From the NCBI RefSeq assembly GCF_015751905.1, contig NZ_JADOUF010000001.1, positions 8,369,501 through 8,433,500 of the forward strand: DNA of 64,000 nucleotides, written 5' to 3'. The first letter of the stretch is position 1; each line of letters opens with the position of its first letter. The notes under the pieces are model-generated. The model had not been told where the DNA came from, did not search any database, and worked only from the letters and a program-made list of their open reading frames with translations. The DNA comes from Longispora fulva (GTDB taxonomy: Bacteria > Actinomycetota > Actinomycetes > Mycobacteriales > Micromonosporaceae). A program made the position numbers and the translations under genes. Below, in pieces: positions 40,820 through 48,624 of the stretch.

Positions 40820-42121
40820 GTGACGCCCGAAACAGACAGCCCACGCGCCCCGGTCACACTGCTGGCCGGCCTGCGCTCCCGTGCCACGGTCGCCGTGTCC
40901 GCGCTGCTCACCGACGCCGACCCCGAACTGCTCGTCGTCACCCACGACCTGACCGACGCCGCCGGGGGCGTCGTCCGCCGGATCGTCCACGACGCGGCCG
41001 GCCTCGTCGAGGTCGAGTCCGTGCCGGTCCGCGACGGGTGCGTGGCGTGCACGGTCCGGGAGACCGGCCCGGCGGCGCTGGCCCGCCTGGCCGCGGCCCA
41101 CCCGGGACGCCCGCTGCTGCTGGCCCTGCCCGAGGCGGTCGAGCCCGAACTGATCGCCCCGGCGATCGCGGCCTGGGGCCGGGTGCCCGCCGGGCCGCCG
41201 GCGCGCGGTCCAGCCGCGGACCGCGCGGCACACGGCCCGGCACGAGGTGCCAGCCTGGCCGGTGACGACGCGTCCGGCGCTCCGGGCGCGGTGGGGCTCG
41301 TCGTGCGGTCGGTGATCGCGGCCGTCGACCCGGAACTCCTCCTCGCCGACCTGGGCACCACCGACGACCTCGCCGACCATGGCCTGTCCACCGGGCACAA
41401 CGACCACCGCACCGTCGCCGAGGTCGTCGCCCGGCAGGTCGAGTACGCCGACACCGTCGTCCTCCTCGCCGCCCCCGACGCCCCAGACGACCTGGTCCGC
41501 ACCGCCGCCGCGGTCCTGCGCGGCCTCGCCCCGTGGGCCAGGCTCCTGGAGGAACCCGCCGGTGCGGGGCTGCTCAGGACCGGCCGGCACGACCCGGGCG
41601 GGTGCGGTACCGCCGCCCGGGGTCTGGAGGGGCTGCCGGTCGGCGCGGACTACACCGAGCACGGTGTCACCGGCACGGTCTTCCGGACCCGCAGGCCGTT
41701 CCATCCGGGCCGGCTCAACGAGGCGCTCGGGACGGTCACCGACGCGGCGTTGCGGACCCGGGGACACTGCTGGATCGCCACCCGTCCCGACCTCGCGCTG
41801 ATCTGGGAGTCGGCCGGCGGGGGACTGTCGATCGGCGCGCACGGCCCGTGGCTCGCCGCGCTGCCCGACGAACTGTGGCCGTGCGCCAGCCCGCAGCGCC
41901 GGGCGTTGGCCGCCGCCGACTGGAACCCTTACTACGGCGACCGGCGGACCGAACTGGCCTTCGTCGGCATCGAGCTCGACGTCGCGGCCCTGCGCCGCAC
42001 GCTCGCCGGGTGCCTGCTGAGCGACGCGGAGTTGTCCGAGGGGGCCGAGGGCTGGCGGAGGTTCGAGGACCCGTTCGCGGGGTGCTTCGGCAGCCCGGTG
42101 CCCGGTGAACCGACGTCCTGA
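40820..42121 (+). CDS. P-loop-less COG0523/CobW-like protein (Mrf/Rv0106-like)
   Basis: 433 residues. It keeps the COG0523 metal motif DGCVACTV and the CobW C-terminal domain (RRPFHPGRLNEAL, TRGHCWIATRPDLALIWESAGGGLSI, WNPYYGDRRTELAFVGIELD, GWRRFEDPF). But the Walker A position reads LLAGLRSRATVAVSAL with no GxxxxGK[ST], so it cannot bind GTP normally. The Mycobacterium Mrf/Rv0106 group, induced by zinc starvation and tied to ribosome hibernation, shares this layout as I remember it. With the Zur-like box in front, a role in zinc-starvation response is likely. GTG 40820 preferred; GTG 40811 possible. Confidence 0.85.
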   Translation: MTPETDSPRAPVTLLAGLRSRATVAVSALLTDADPELLVVTHDLTDAAGGVVRRIVHDAAGLVEVESVPVRDGCVACTVRETGPAALARLAAAHPGRPLLLALPEAVEPELIAPAIAAWGRVPAGPPARGPAADRAAHGPARGASLAGDDASGAPGAVGLVVRSVIAAVDPELLLADLGTTDDLADHGLSTGHNDHRTVAEVVARQVEYADTVVLLAAPDAPDDLVRTAAAVLRGLAPWARLLEEPAGAGLLRTGRHDPGGCGTAARGLEGLPVGADYTEHGVTGTVFRTRRPFHPGRLNEALGTVTDAALRTRGHCWIATRPDLALIWESAGGGLSIGAHGPWLAALPDELWPCASPQRRALAAADWNPYYGDRRTELAFVGIELDVAALRRTLAGCLLSDAELSEGAEGWRRFEDPFAGCFGSPVPGEPTS

Positions 42122-42179
42122 GGAACCACCGAGCCACCCCGCCGGACCACGACCGGAGCCCGCCACCGGCCCGGGCGTG

Positions 42180-42212
42180 GCGAAGGGCCCCTCCGGCGGA
42201 GAGGCCCTTCGC
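42180..42212. terminator. bidirectional hairpin
   Basis: GCGAAGGGCC (42180-42189) pairs perfectly with 42203-42212 between the convergent COG0523 and importer operons. Confidence 0.7.
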
Positions 42213-42220
42213 GAAAGGGG

Positions 42221-43129
42221 TTACGCCAGGCCGACGGACTTCAGCCACTCCTTGGCGACCTTGTCCGGGTCCTGCTTGTCGACGGCCACCTTGCGCATCA
42301 ACTGGGTGAGCGTCGCGGTGTCGAGCTTCGGCGCGATGCTGTTCAGCACAGTGCGGGCCTTGTCGCCCACGGCGGCCTTGTTGACCAGCGGGGTGACGTT
42401 CTGCGCGCCGAAGAGCGCCTTCGGGTCGTCCAGCGACACGAAGCCGTTGACCTCCAGGGCCGGGTCGGTGGTGAACAGGTTCGCCGCCTGGATGTCGTCC
42501 TTCTTCAGGGCCGACACGGTGACCGGGCCGGCGACGTCGAGCGACTTGAACTCCTTGAAGTCCAGGCCGTAGACGTCCTTGAGGCCGACGATGCCCTGCC
42601 GGCGGGTCTTGAACTCCGGCGGACCGCCGATGACCAGGTCCTTGGCGACCGGGGCCAGATCGGAGATCGACTTCAGGTTGTACTTCGCGGCCGTCTCCTT
42701 CGTGACCGTCACCGAGTCCTTGTCCTCGGCCTTGGCCGAGTCGAGGAGCTCGACGGCCGCCGGGAGCTTGGCCTTCAGCGCCGTGTTCACGTCGGCCGTG
42801 GTGGCCGCCGCGTTCTGCTTGTCGAGGTAGGACAGCAGCGCCCCGTTGTACTCGGGGAGCACCGACAGGCCGCCGCTCTCCAACTGCTTGTAGATGACCT
42901 CGCGGCTACCGATGTTGAGCTTGCGCTCGACCTTGATGCCCTTGGCCTCCAGCGCGCCGGCGTAGATCTCGGCGAGCAGGACGTTCTCGGTGAAGTTCGC
43001 CGAACCGACGATGACGGTGCCGTTGTCAGCCGGCTTACCCGAGTTGTCGACCGGGTTGTTGCCACCGCAGGCCGCGAGCGCAAAGAGTGCCAGCAGCGTC
43101 AGGGCGGCGCCGCGCATGTTGCGGACCAT
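42221..43129 (-). CDS. glycine betaine/choline-type ABC substrate-binding lipoprotein
   Basis: 302-residue lipoprotein: MVRNMRGAALTLLALFALAACGG has a clear lipobox (LAAC). The binding domain is OpuAC/ProX-like: VIVGSANFTENVLLAEIYAGALEAKGIKVERKLNIGSREVIYKQLESG, LLPEYNG-type segment (VLPEYNGALLSYL), and IQAANLFTTDPALEVNGFVSLDDP. It captures a quaternary ammonium compatible solute outside the membrane. The ATG has AAGGAG upstream and overlaps the previous stop (TAATG). Last gene of a four-gene importer operon. Confidence 0.94.
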   Translation of the reverse strand: MVRNMRGAALTLLALFALAACGGNNPVDNSGKPADNGTVIVGSANFTENVLLAEIYAGALEAKGIKVERKLNIGSREVIYKQLESGGLSVLPEYNGALLSYLDKQNAAATTADVNTALKAKLPAAVELLDSAKAEDKDSVTVTKETAAKYNLKSISDLAPVAKDLVIGGPPEFKTRRQGIVGLKDVYGLDFKEFKSLDVAGPVTVSALKKDDIQAANLFTTDPALEVNGFVSLDDPKALFGAQNVTPLVNKAAVGDKARTVLNSIAPKLDTATLTQLMRKVAVDKQDPDKVAKEWLKSVGLA

Positions 43130-43791
43130 TACTCTCCTTGAGTTCTCTTCACGATGAGCTTTCTCACCGCGACGAAGGCGGCCTCGGTACCGAGGGCCAG
43201 CCCCACGACGATCACCGCGCCACCGACGAGGGCGGGGTAGTCCCGGCGCGCGAGACCGTCGAAGATGAAGCGGCCGAGCCCGCCGAGCCCCACGTAGGCG
43301 GCGACGGTGGCCGTGGACACGATCTGGATGGCCGCGGTGCGCAGCCCGGTCATGATCAGGGGCATCGCCAGGGGGGTCTCGACCTGCCACAGCACCTGGA
43401 AGCCGCGCATGCCCATGCCCCGGGCCGCGTCGACGGTCTCCCGGGGGACCTGGCGCACCCCCGCGTACGTGTTCACCAGGATCGACGGGATCGCCAGCGC
43501 CACCAGCGAGGCGAGCACCGGCACCAGACCGATCCCGACGAGCGTCACGACGAGCACGAGCAGGCCGGCGGTGGGCAGTGCCCGCGCGGCGTTGGACAGG
43601 TTCACCACGAGGAAGCCGCCCCGGTTGGCGTGCCCGATCAGCAGGCCCAGCGGGATCGCCACGGCGGCGGCGATCAGCAGGGACAGCGACGTGTAGTAGA
43701 GGTGTTCGCCGAGCCGGTTCGGGATGCCGTCGGAGGTGTGCCACTGCTCGGGCTGCTGGAACCAGTGCCAGGCGATCGTGAAGATCCTCAT
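43129..43791 (-). CDS. glycine betaine-type ABC permease, second subunit
   Basis: 220-residue inner membrane permease with five or six helices. NAARALPTAGLLVLVVTLVGIGLVPVLASLVALAIPSILVNTYAGVRQV contains the family's ARALPTxGLL motif, and VDAARGMGMRGFQVLWQVETPLAMPLIMTGLRT is the EAA loop contacting the ATPase. ATG 43791 overlaps the previous stop (ATGA). It pairs with the first permease. Confidence 0.95.
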   Translation of the reverse strand: MRIFTIAWHWFQQPEQWHTSDGIPNRLGEHLYYTSLSLLIAAAVAIPLGLLIGHANRGGFLVVNLSNAARALPTAGLLVLVVTLVGIGLVPVLASLVALAIPSILVNTYAGVRQVPRETVDAARGMGMRGFQVLWQVETPLAMPLIMTGLRTAAIQIVSTATVAAYVGLGGLGRFIFDGLARRDYPALVGGAVIVVGLALGTEAAFVAVRKLIVKRTQGE

Positions 43792-44417
43792 CGACGGCTC
43801 CAGGGGGTGAGGACCCGCTGGGCCAGCACCAACAGCGTGTCGGCGATCAGCGCCAGGCCCACGACCAGCACGATGCCCACGATGATCGGGGTGGAGTAGG
43901 CGATCTGGAAGCCCGAGGTGAACAGTGTGCCCAACCCGCCGAACCCGATCAGTGAACCCACCGACACCAGGCTGATGTTGGACACGGTCGCGACCCGCAG
44001 GCCGGCGATCACCACCGGCAACGCGATCGGCAGCTCGACCTGGACCAGCCGCCGGACGGCGCCGAAGCCCATCGCGACCGCCGACTGCCGCACCGAGTCG
44101 GGCACCCCGCGCAGCCCCTCGACGACATTGCGGACCAGCACCGACAGCGTGTACAGCGTCAGCGGGATGATGACCGTGGTGATCTCGAGCCCGGTGAAGT
44201 CCAGCAGGAAGATGAACAGCGCCAGCGACGGCAGGGCGTAGAGCGCGCTGGTGACGGCGAGCACCGGGCCGTACAGCCGGGGCCAGCGGGCGCACGCCAC
44301 GCCCAGCGGCAGCGCGATCACCAGGCCGAACAGGATCGGCAACACGGCCATCTGGAGATGGTCGGCGATCAGCCTGCCGAGCAGGTCCCGGTGGTCGGGG
44401 ATCCAGGACCAGTTCAC
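43788..44417 (-). CDS. glycine betaine-type ABC permease, first subunit
   Basis: 209-residue permease of the OpuCB/ProW type: LLGRLIADHLQMAVLPILFGLVIALPLGV, TSALYALPSLALFIFLL, and the EAA loop VRQSAVAMGFGAVRRLVQVELPIALPVVIAGLR. The GTG at 44417 (VNWSWIPDHRDLL) overlaps the ATPase stop, so the whole operon is coupled. Frame continuing upstream lies within the ATPase gene and is not used. Confidence 0.95.
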   Translation of the reverse strand: MNWSWIPDHRDLLGRLIADHLQMAVLPILFGLVIALPLGVACARWPRLYGPVLAVTSALYALPSLALFIFLLDFTGLEITTVIIPLTLYTLSVLVRNVVEGLRGVPDSVRQSAVAMGFGAVRRLVQVELPIALPVVIAGLRVATVSNISLVSVGSLIGFGGLGTLFTSGFQIAYSTPIIVGIVLVVGLALIADTLLVLAQRVLTPWSRR

Positions 44418-45508
44418 GGGGTGCTCGCGTGGATCGAGGCCAGTGACACCGTCCCCACCAGCCGCCCCGCACCGTCCACCGCGACGGCGAGCCCGGCCGG
44501 GGACATCACGGCGCTGTCCAGGGCGCCGCGCATCGAGTCCTCCTCCAGCTGGAACACCCGCCCGATCGGGGTGACCGCCGCTCCCGTCACGTCGCCGGTC
44601 TCCGGCAGGTCCGCCACCTTCGCCCAGCCGCGCGGATGCGTGTGCGGGTCGAGGACCAGCAGCCACTCCGAGTCGTGCTGGGCGGCGATCTGTCGGGCCC
44701 GGCCCACCGGGGTGTGCTCGGTGACCGCCGGCCCGTCCACCGCCGTCAACGCGACGGCCGACACGGTCGACAACCGGCGCAGCCCCCGGTCGGTGCCGAG
44801 GAAGTCGTCCACATACGCGTCCTTGGGCGCGGCGAGCAGCCGCTCCGGCGTGTCGTACTGCACGAGGCCGCCGCCCGGGCGGAACACCCCCACCTTGTCG
44901 CCCAGCCGGATCGCCTCGTCGATGTCGTGCGTGACGAACACGATGGTCTTGCGCAGGTCCTTCTGCAGGGTGAGCAGCTCGTCCTGCAGAGCGGCGCGGA
45001 CCACCGGATCGACGGCGCTGAACGGTTCGTCCATCAGCAGGATCGGCGGATCGGCCGCCAACGCCCTGGCCACCCCGACCCGCTGCTGCTGGCCGCCGGA
45101 GAGCTGGTGCGGATACCGGTTGGCGTGCTCGGCCGGCAGCCCCACCATCTCCAGCAGCTCCAGCGCCCTGGCCTTCGCCTTCTTCCGCGACCAGCCGAGC
45201 AGCAGCGGCACGGTCGCGATGTTGCGCGCGACCGTGCGGTGCGGGAAGAGACCGGCCTGCTGGATCACGTAGCCGATCTGGCGGCGCAGGGTCGGCGGGT
45301 CGGAGTCGTGCACGTCCTTGCCGTCGATCAGGATCCGGCCGCCGGTCGGCTCGATCATCCGGTTGATCATGCGCAGGGTGGTGGTCTTGCCGCAGCCCGA
45401 GGCGCCCACGAGAACGGTGATCCGGCCGGCGTCGATGTCCAGGTCGAGGTTGGACACGGCGACCGTGCCGTCGGGGAAACGCTTCGTGACCTGCTCGAAT
45501 CGGATCAA
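44414..45508 (-). CDS. glycine betaine-type ABC ATP-binding protein with CBS-like tail
   Basis: 364 residues. Walker A VGASGCGKTTTLRMINR, signature LSGGQQQRVGVARALA, Walker B ILLMDEPFSAVDP and VTHDIDEAIRL match OpuCA/ProV. The C-terminal ~110 residues resemble the CBS pair that senses ionic strength in this family. I chose TTG 45508 because the family starts MIRFEQVTKRxPDGT; it has GGGGGGCGGG upstream. ATG 45544 is an alternative. First gene of the importer operon, which accumulates compatible solutes under osmotic stress. Confidence 0.93.
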   Translation of the reverse strand: MIRFEQVTKRFPDGTVAVSNLDLDIDAGRITVLVGASGCGKTTTLRMINRMIEPTGGRILIDGKDVHDSDPPTLRRQIGYVIQQAGLFPHRTVARNIATVPLLLGWSRKKAKARALELLEMVGLPAEHANRYPHQLSGGQQQRVGVARALAADPPILLMDEPFSAVDPVVRAALQDELLTLQKDLRKTIVFVTHDIDEAIRLGDKVGVFRPGGGLVQYDTPERLLAAPKDAYVDDFLGTDRGLRRLSTVSAVALTAVDGPAVTEHTPVGRARQIAAQHDSEWLLVLDPHTHPRGWAKVADLPETGDVTGAAVTPIGRVFQLEEDSMRGALDSAVMSPAGLAVAVDGAGRLVGTVSLASIHASTP

Positions 45509-45589
45509 GACCCGCCCCCCGGGACCATGAACAAGACTATTCATCGTATTCGGCGGGTGTGACAAGACCAAGCAAGTTCACCATGTAGA

Positions 45590-46189
45590 TCAGGTATGCG
45601 TGTGCGGTGTCCGGTTATGGGATTGTTCGACCCGCGTTTCCAGCTCGGCCAGCCGGCTGTGGAACTCCGTCAGCCAGTTCTCCATCTCGGCCCGCATCGT
45701 GTCGTTGACCCCGGAGACGAAGCCGCGGACCACCCCGATCAGCCGGACCGTCTCGGCCTGGTCCGGCTCCCGACCGGCCAGCGCGACCATCTCCACCGTC
45801 CAGGTCAGCTGGTACTCGGCGAGGAGGCCGCGCAGCGTGGCGGCGGCGGTGAGGTGCCGGGCCCACGACGCGGAGTACCCGAAGAAGCGGTCGAAGGCCA
45901 TGCTGCCGGCCGCGAGGGCCAGCAGGACGAAGCCCCAGTTCGCGAGGGCCGGGCGGGCGGCGGCGAGGGCCGCGACCGGGACCGCGCCGCCCAGGGTGGC
46001 GAACACGATCGACCCGGCCCGCAGGAGCTGGGACCGGCGGGCGGTGCGGGGCTTGCGGCCCATGTACCAGCCGATGGCGTCGAGGGCCGTGCGCTCCCCC
46101 CACGAGTACAGCCGCTGCAGCTGTGCGCGGGGGTCGCCGTCGTCCCAGGTCAGGGTGGGGAAGGCGTGCAGTTCGAGGTCCTTGGACAC
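45590..46189 (-). CDS. SLATT-like 2TM protein
   Basis: 199 residues. A helical N-terminal stretch with ALDAIGWYMGRKPRTARRSQLLRAGSIVFATLGGAVPVAAL leads to two adjacent helices (the second WGFVLLALAAGSMAFDRFFGYSASW) and a long C-terminal helix (to RLAELETRVEQS). This is the layout of SLATT domains: 2TM proteins predicted as membrane-pore effectors in nucleotide-activated conflict systems. GTG 46189. It is alone on its strand, 188 bp from and divergent to the chaperone/GTPase operon, which may share its control region. Effector function is inference. Confidence 0.75.
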   Translation of the reverse strand: MSKDLELHAFPTLTWDDGDPRAQLQRLYSWGERTALDAIGWYMGRKPRTARRSQLLRAGSIVFATLGGAVPVAALAAARPALANWGFVLLALAAGSMAFDRFFGYSASWARHLTAAATLRGLLAEYQLTWTVEMVALAGREPDQAETVRLIGVVRGFVSGVNDTMRAEMENWLTEFHSRLAELETRVEQSHNRTPHTHT

Positions 46190-46377
46190 TCCGGTGGCCC
46201 TTCTGTCGCGTCGACCAGGGACTCTAACCGCCCGCCGCCAGGGGCCAGACTCACCGAGCGGTGTCCCTGGTGGACGGACGGCCTTCGCCGGGATGATGGT
46301 CGGGTGCGCCGAACGTGGCCGTCCTTGGGTAAGTTAACGGCCGCCCCCTTTTTCATGCGCCGCCGTCGGGAGTACGC

Positions 46378-46917
46378 GTGACCGAGCAGACCGAGTCCGC
46401 AGTGGACGATCTGTCCGTCCGGCTGGGGCGGATCGAGGCGGCGCTCGGTGACGCGGCCGCCGCCCGGGAGCGCACGATCGACCGGCTGCACGAGGAGAAC
46501 CAGCGGCTCCGGATCGGTGAGCGCCAGTTGCTGCTCCGCCCGCTCGTGACCGACCTGCACCGGCTCCGCGACGACCTGCTCCGCCAGGCCGGCGACCTGC
46601 CGGCGACCCTCACCCCGGAGCAGGCCGCGGCGCTGCTGTCCTCCTACGCCGTCAGCGTCGAGCAGACCCTGCAGCGGTGCGGGGTGCTGGTCCTGACCGC
46701 GGAGCCGGGCGAGGCGTACGACCCGTACCGGCACCGGGCCGTGGGGACCGTGCCGGCCGCCGGGCCCGAGGGGGACGGGCTGGTCGCGGAGGTGCTCGGC
46801 GACGGGTACCGCGACGCGGTGGCCGACCGGGTGGTCGCGCCGGCCGCGGTGCGGGTCGCCCGCTGGACCCCGCCGGCGGAGCCCGCCGAGCCCCTGCCGG
46901 ACGAGACCCGGGCCTGA
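46378..46917 (+). CDS. grpE: GrpE nucleotide exchange factor (system-linked)
   Basis: 179 residues. A long N-terminal coiled coil (LGRIEAALGDAAAARERTIDRLHEENQRL) is followed by the GrpE beta-wing: CGVLVLTAEPGEAYDPYRHRAVG, GLVAEVLGDGYRDAVADRVVAPAAVRVA. GrpE releases ADP from Hsp70. GTG start. It stands first in the operon, 54 bp before its Hsp70 partner and without dnaJ, so it is probably a dedicated copy rather than the housekeeping heat-shock gene. Confidence 0.9.
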   Translation: MTEQTESAVDDLSVRLGRIEAALGDAAAARERTIDRLHEENQRLRIGERQLLLRPLVTDLHRLRDDLLRQAGDLPATLTPEQAAALLSSYAVSVEQTLQRCGVLVLTAEPGEAYDPYRHRAVGTVPAAGPEGDGLVAEVLGDGYRDAVADRVVAPAAVRVARWTPPAEPAEPLPDETRA

Positions 46918-46971
46918 GGGAACCAGGCCTCACGGCCCGACGAGATCCACCGACCGGCGAGGAGAACCACC

Positions 46972-48621
46972 ATGACCGACGAGACCGACGTCTACTGCGG
47001 CATCGACCTCGGCACGACGTACTCGGCGATCGCCTACGTCGACGAGACCGCCCGACCGACCATGGTGCGCAGCCTGATGGAGAGCGAGGAGACCACCCCC
47101 TCCGTCGTGTACTTCGAGAGCGGCTCCGACGTCGTGGTCGGCCGCACGGCCAAGGAGTACGCCCGGGTCTACCCGGACCGGGTGGTCTCCCTGGTCAAGC
47201 GCTCGATGGGCCAGCAGCGGCACTGGATCGTCGACGACGTCGAGCACACCCCCGAGTCGATCTCCGCGCTGATCCTCAAGCAGCTGGTCCAGGACGCCCG
47301 GGCGCACACCGGCCGGGAGGTCGACAAGGTCGTGATCACGGTCCCGGCGTACTTCGGGATGCTGGAGCGCGACGCCACCCGCAAGGCCGGCGAGATCGCG
47401 GGGCTGGACGTGATCGGCATCGTCCCCGAGCCGGTGGCCGCGGCCCTGCAGTACGAGGTGGCCACCGGCGCCGAACGCACCGTCCTCGTCTACGACCTGG
47501 GCGGCGGCACCTTCGACACGACGGTCATCCGGATCACCTCGGACGCGATCGAGGTGTTGTGCACCGACGGCGACCAGCAGCTCGGCGGCGCGGACTGGGA
47601 CGCCCGCCTCGTGACGTACCTGCTGGGCGAGTTCACGGCCCGGGCCGGGGTCGACGCCGACCTGGCCGAGGACGACCAGTTCATGCAGGAGCTGGTCAAC
47701 ACCGCGGAGAACGCGAAGAAGCGGCTGTCGCAGTCGAGGAGCGCGCCGATCCCGCTGCGGGCCGGCGGGGTGCCCGTGACCGTCGAGCTGACCCGGGAGA
47801 TCTTCGAGGAGCAGACCCGCGACCTGCTGGACCGGACCATCGAGTACACGAAAAGGACCCTGGTCAGGCTCGAGGAGAAGTCCCCCGGGACGAAGGTCGA
47901 CGAGGTGCTGCTGGTGGGCGGCTCCACGAAGATGCCGGCGGTCGCCGAGCGGCTGCGGGCCGAGTTCGGCTGGGAGCCCCGGATGCACGACCCGGACCTG
48001 GCCGTCGCCAAGGGCGCGGCCCGGTTCGCGCTCAGCCGCTCCGTGTGGGAGTGGGACGGCGCGGAGCCGACCCGCGAGCTGCGCCAGGAGCGGATCAGGT
48101 CCCTGGCCGAGCGGACCGGCCTGTCGGAGCGGGCCATCGCCTCGGTCGCCGAGAAGCGGATCACGAACGTGCTGCCCAAGGCCTTCGGGGTCAAGCTCGT
48201 CGACACCACCCTGCCGGGCTGGGCGGACGACGTCGAGGGCTCCTCCTACATCGGCCACATGGTGCACGCCGACGAGGCGCTGCCCCGCACGGCCCGGCTG
48301 GACATCTCGACGGTGGTGCCGAACCAGACCGAGGTCCTCGTCGAGTTGTACGAGCAGGCCGGCTCCGAGGAGAGCCGCGACCTGGCCGCCAACAAGCCGG
48401 TCGACCAGGGCTCCGGCCTGGTCTCCGGCCTGCCCCCGATGCCGGTCGGCTCGCCGCTGGACATCGCGATGACGGTCGACGACGAGGGCCTGCTCACCGT
48501 CACGGCCGTGGAGCCGAGCACGGGCAAGGACCTGACGATCGAGGTCCGGGTCAGCGTGCTCAGCCCGGCGGAGGTCGAGCAGGCGAAGCGGACGGTCGCG
48601 GCGATCACGGTCCGGGGCTGA
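46972..48621 (+). CDS. Hsp70/DnaK-like chaperone of the GTPase operon
   Basis: 549 residues. ATPase domain: CGIDLGTTYSAIAYVDE, VYDLGGGTFDTTVIRI and DEVLLVGGSTKMPAV. A beta-sandwich substrate-binding-like region (~390-540; AFGVKLVDTTLPGW, SEESRDLAANKPVDQG) is present, but the C-terminal helical lid of DnaK is missing or very short. ATG 46972 follows GAGGAGAACCACC. It lies between grpE and the 888-aa gene (3 bp gap). It likely folds or gates other operon products; client unknown. Confidence 0.93.
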   Translation: MTDETDVYCGIDLGTTYSAIAYVDETARPTMVRSLMESEETTPSVVYFESGSDVVVGRTAKEYARVYPDRVVSLVKRSMGQQRHWIVDDVEHTPESISALILKQLVQDARAHTGREVDKVVITVPAYFGMLERDATRKAGEIAGLDVIGIVPEPVAAALQYEVATGAERTVLVYDLGGGTFDTTVIRITSDAIEVLCTDGDQQLGGADWDARLVTYLLGEFTARAGVDADLAEDDQFMQELVNTAENAKKRLSQSRSAPIPLRAGGVPVTVELTREIFEEQTRDLLDRTIEYTKRTLVRLEEKSPGTKVDEVLLVGGSTKMPAVAERLRAEFGWEPRMHDPDLAVAKGAARFALSRSVWEWDGAEPTRELRQERIRSLAERTGLSERAIASVAEKRITNVLPKAFGVKLVDTTLPGWADDVEGSSYIGHMVHADEALPRTARLDISTVVPNQTEVLVELYEQAGSEESRDLAANKPVDQGSGLVSGLPPMPVGSPLDIAMTVDDEGLLTVTAVEPSTGKDLTIEVRVSVLSPAEVEQAKRTVAAITVRG

Positions 48622-48624
48622 CCC

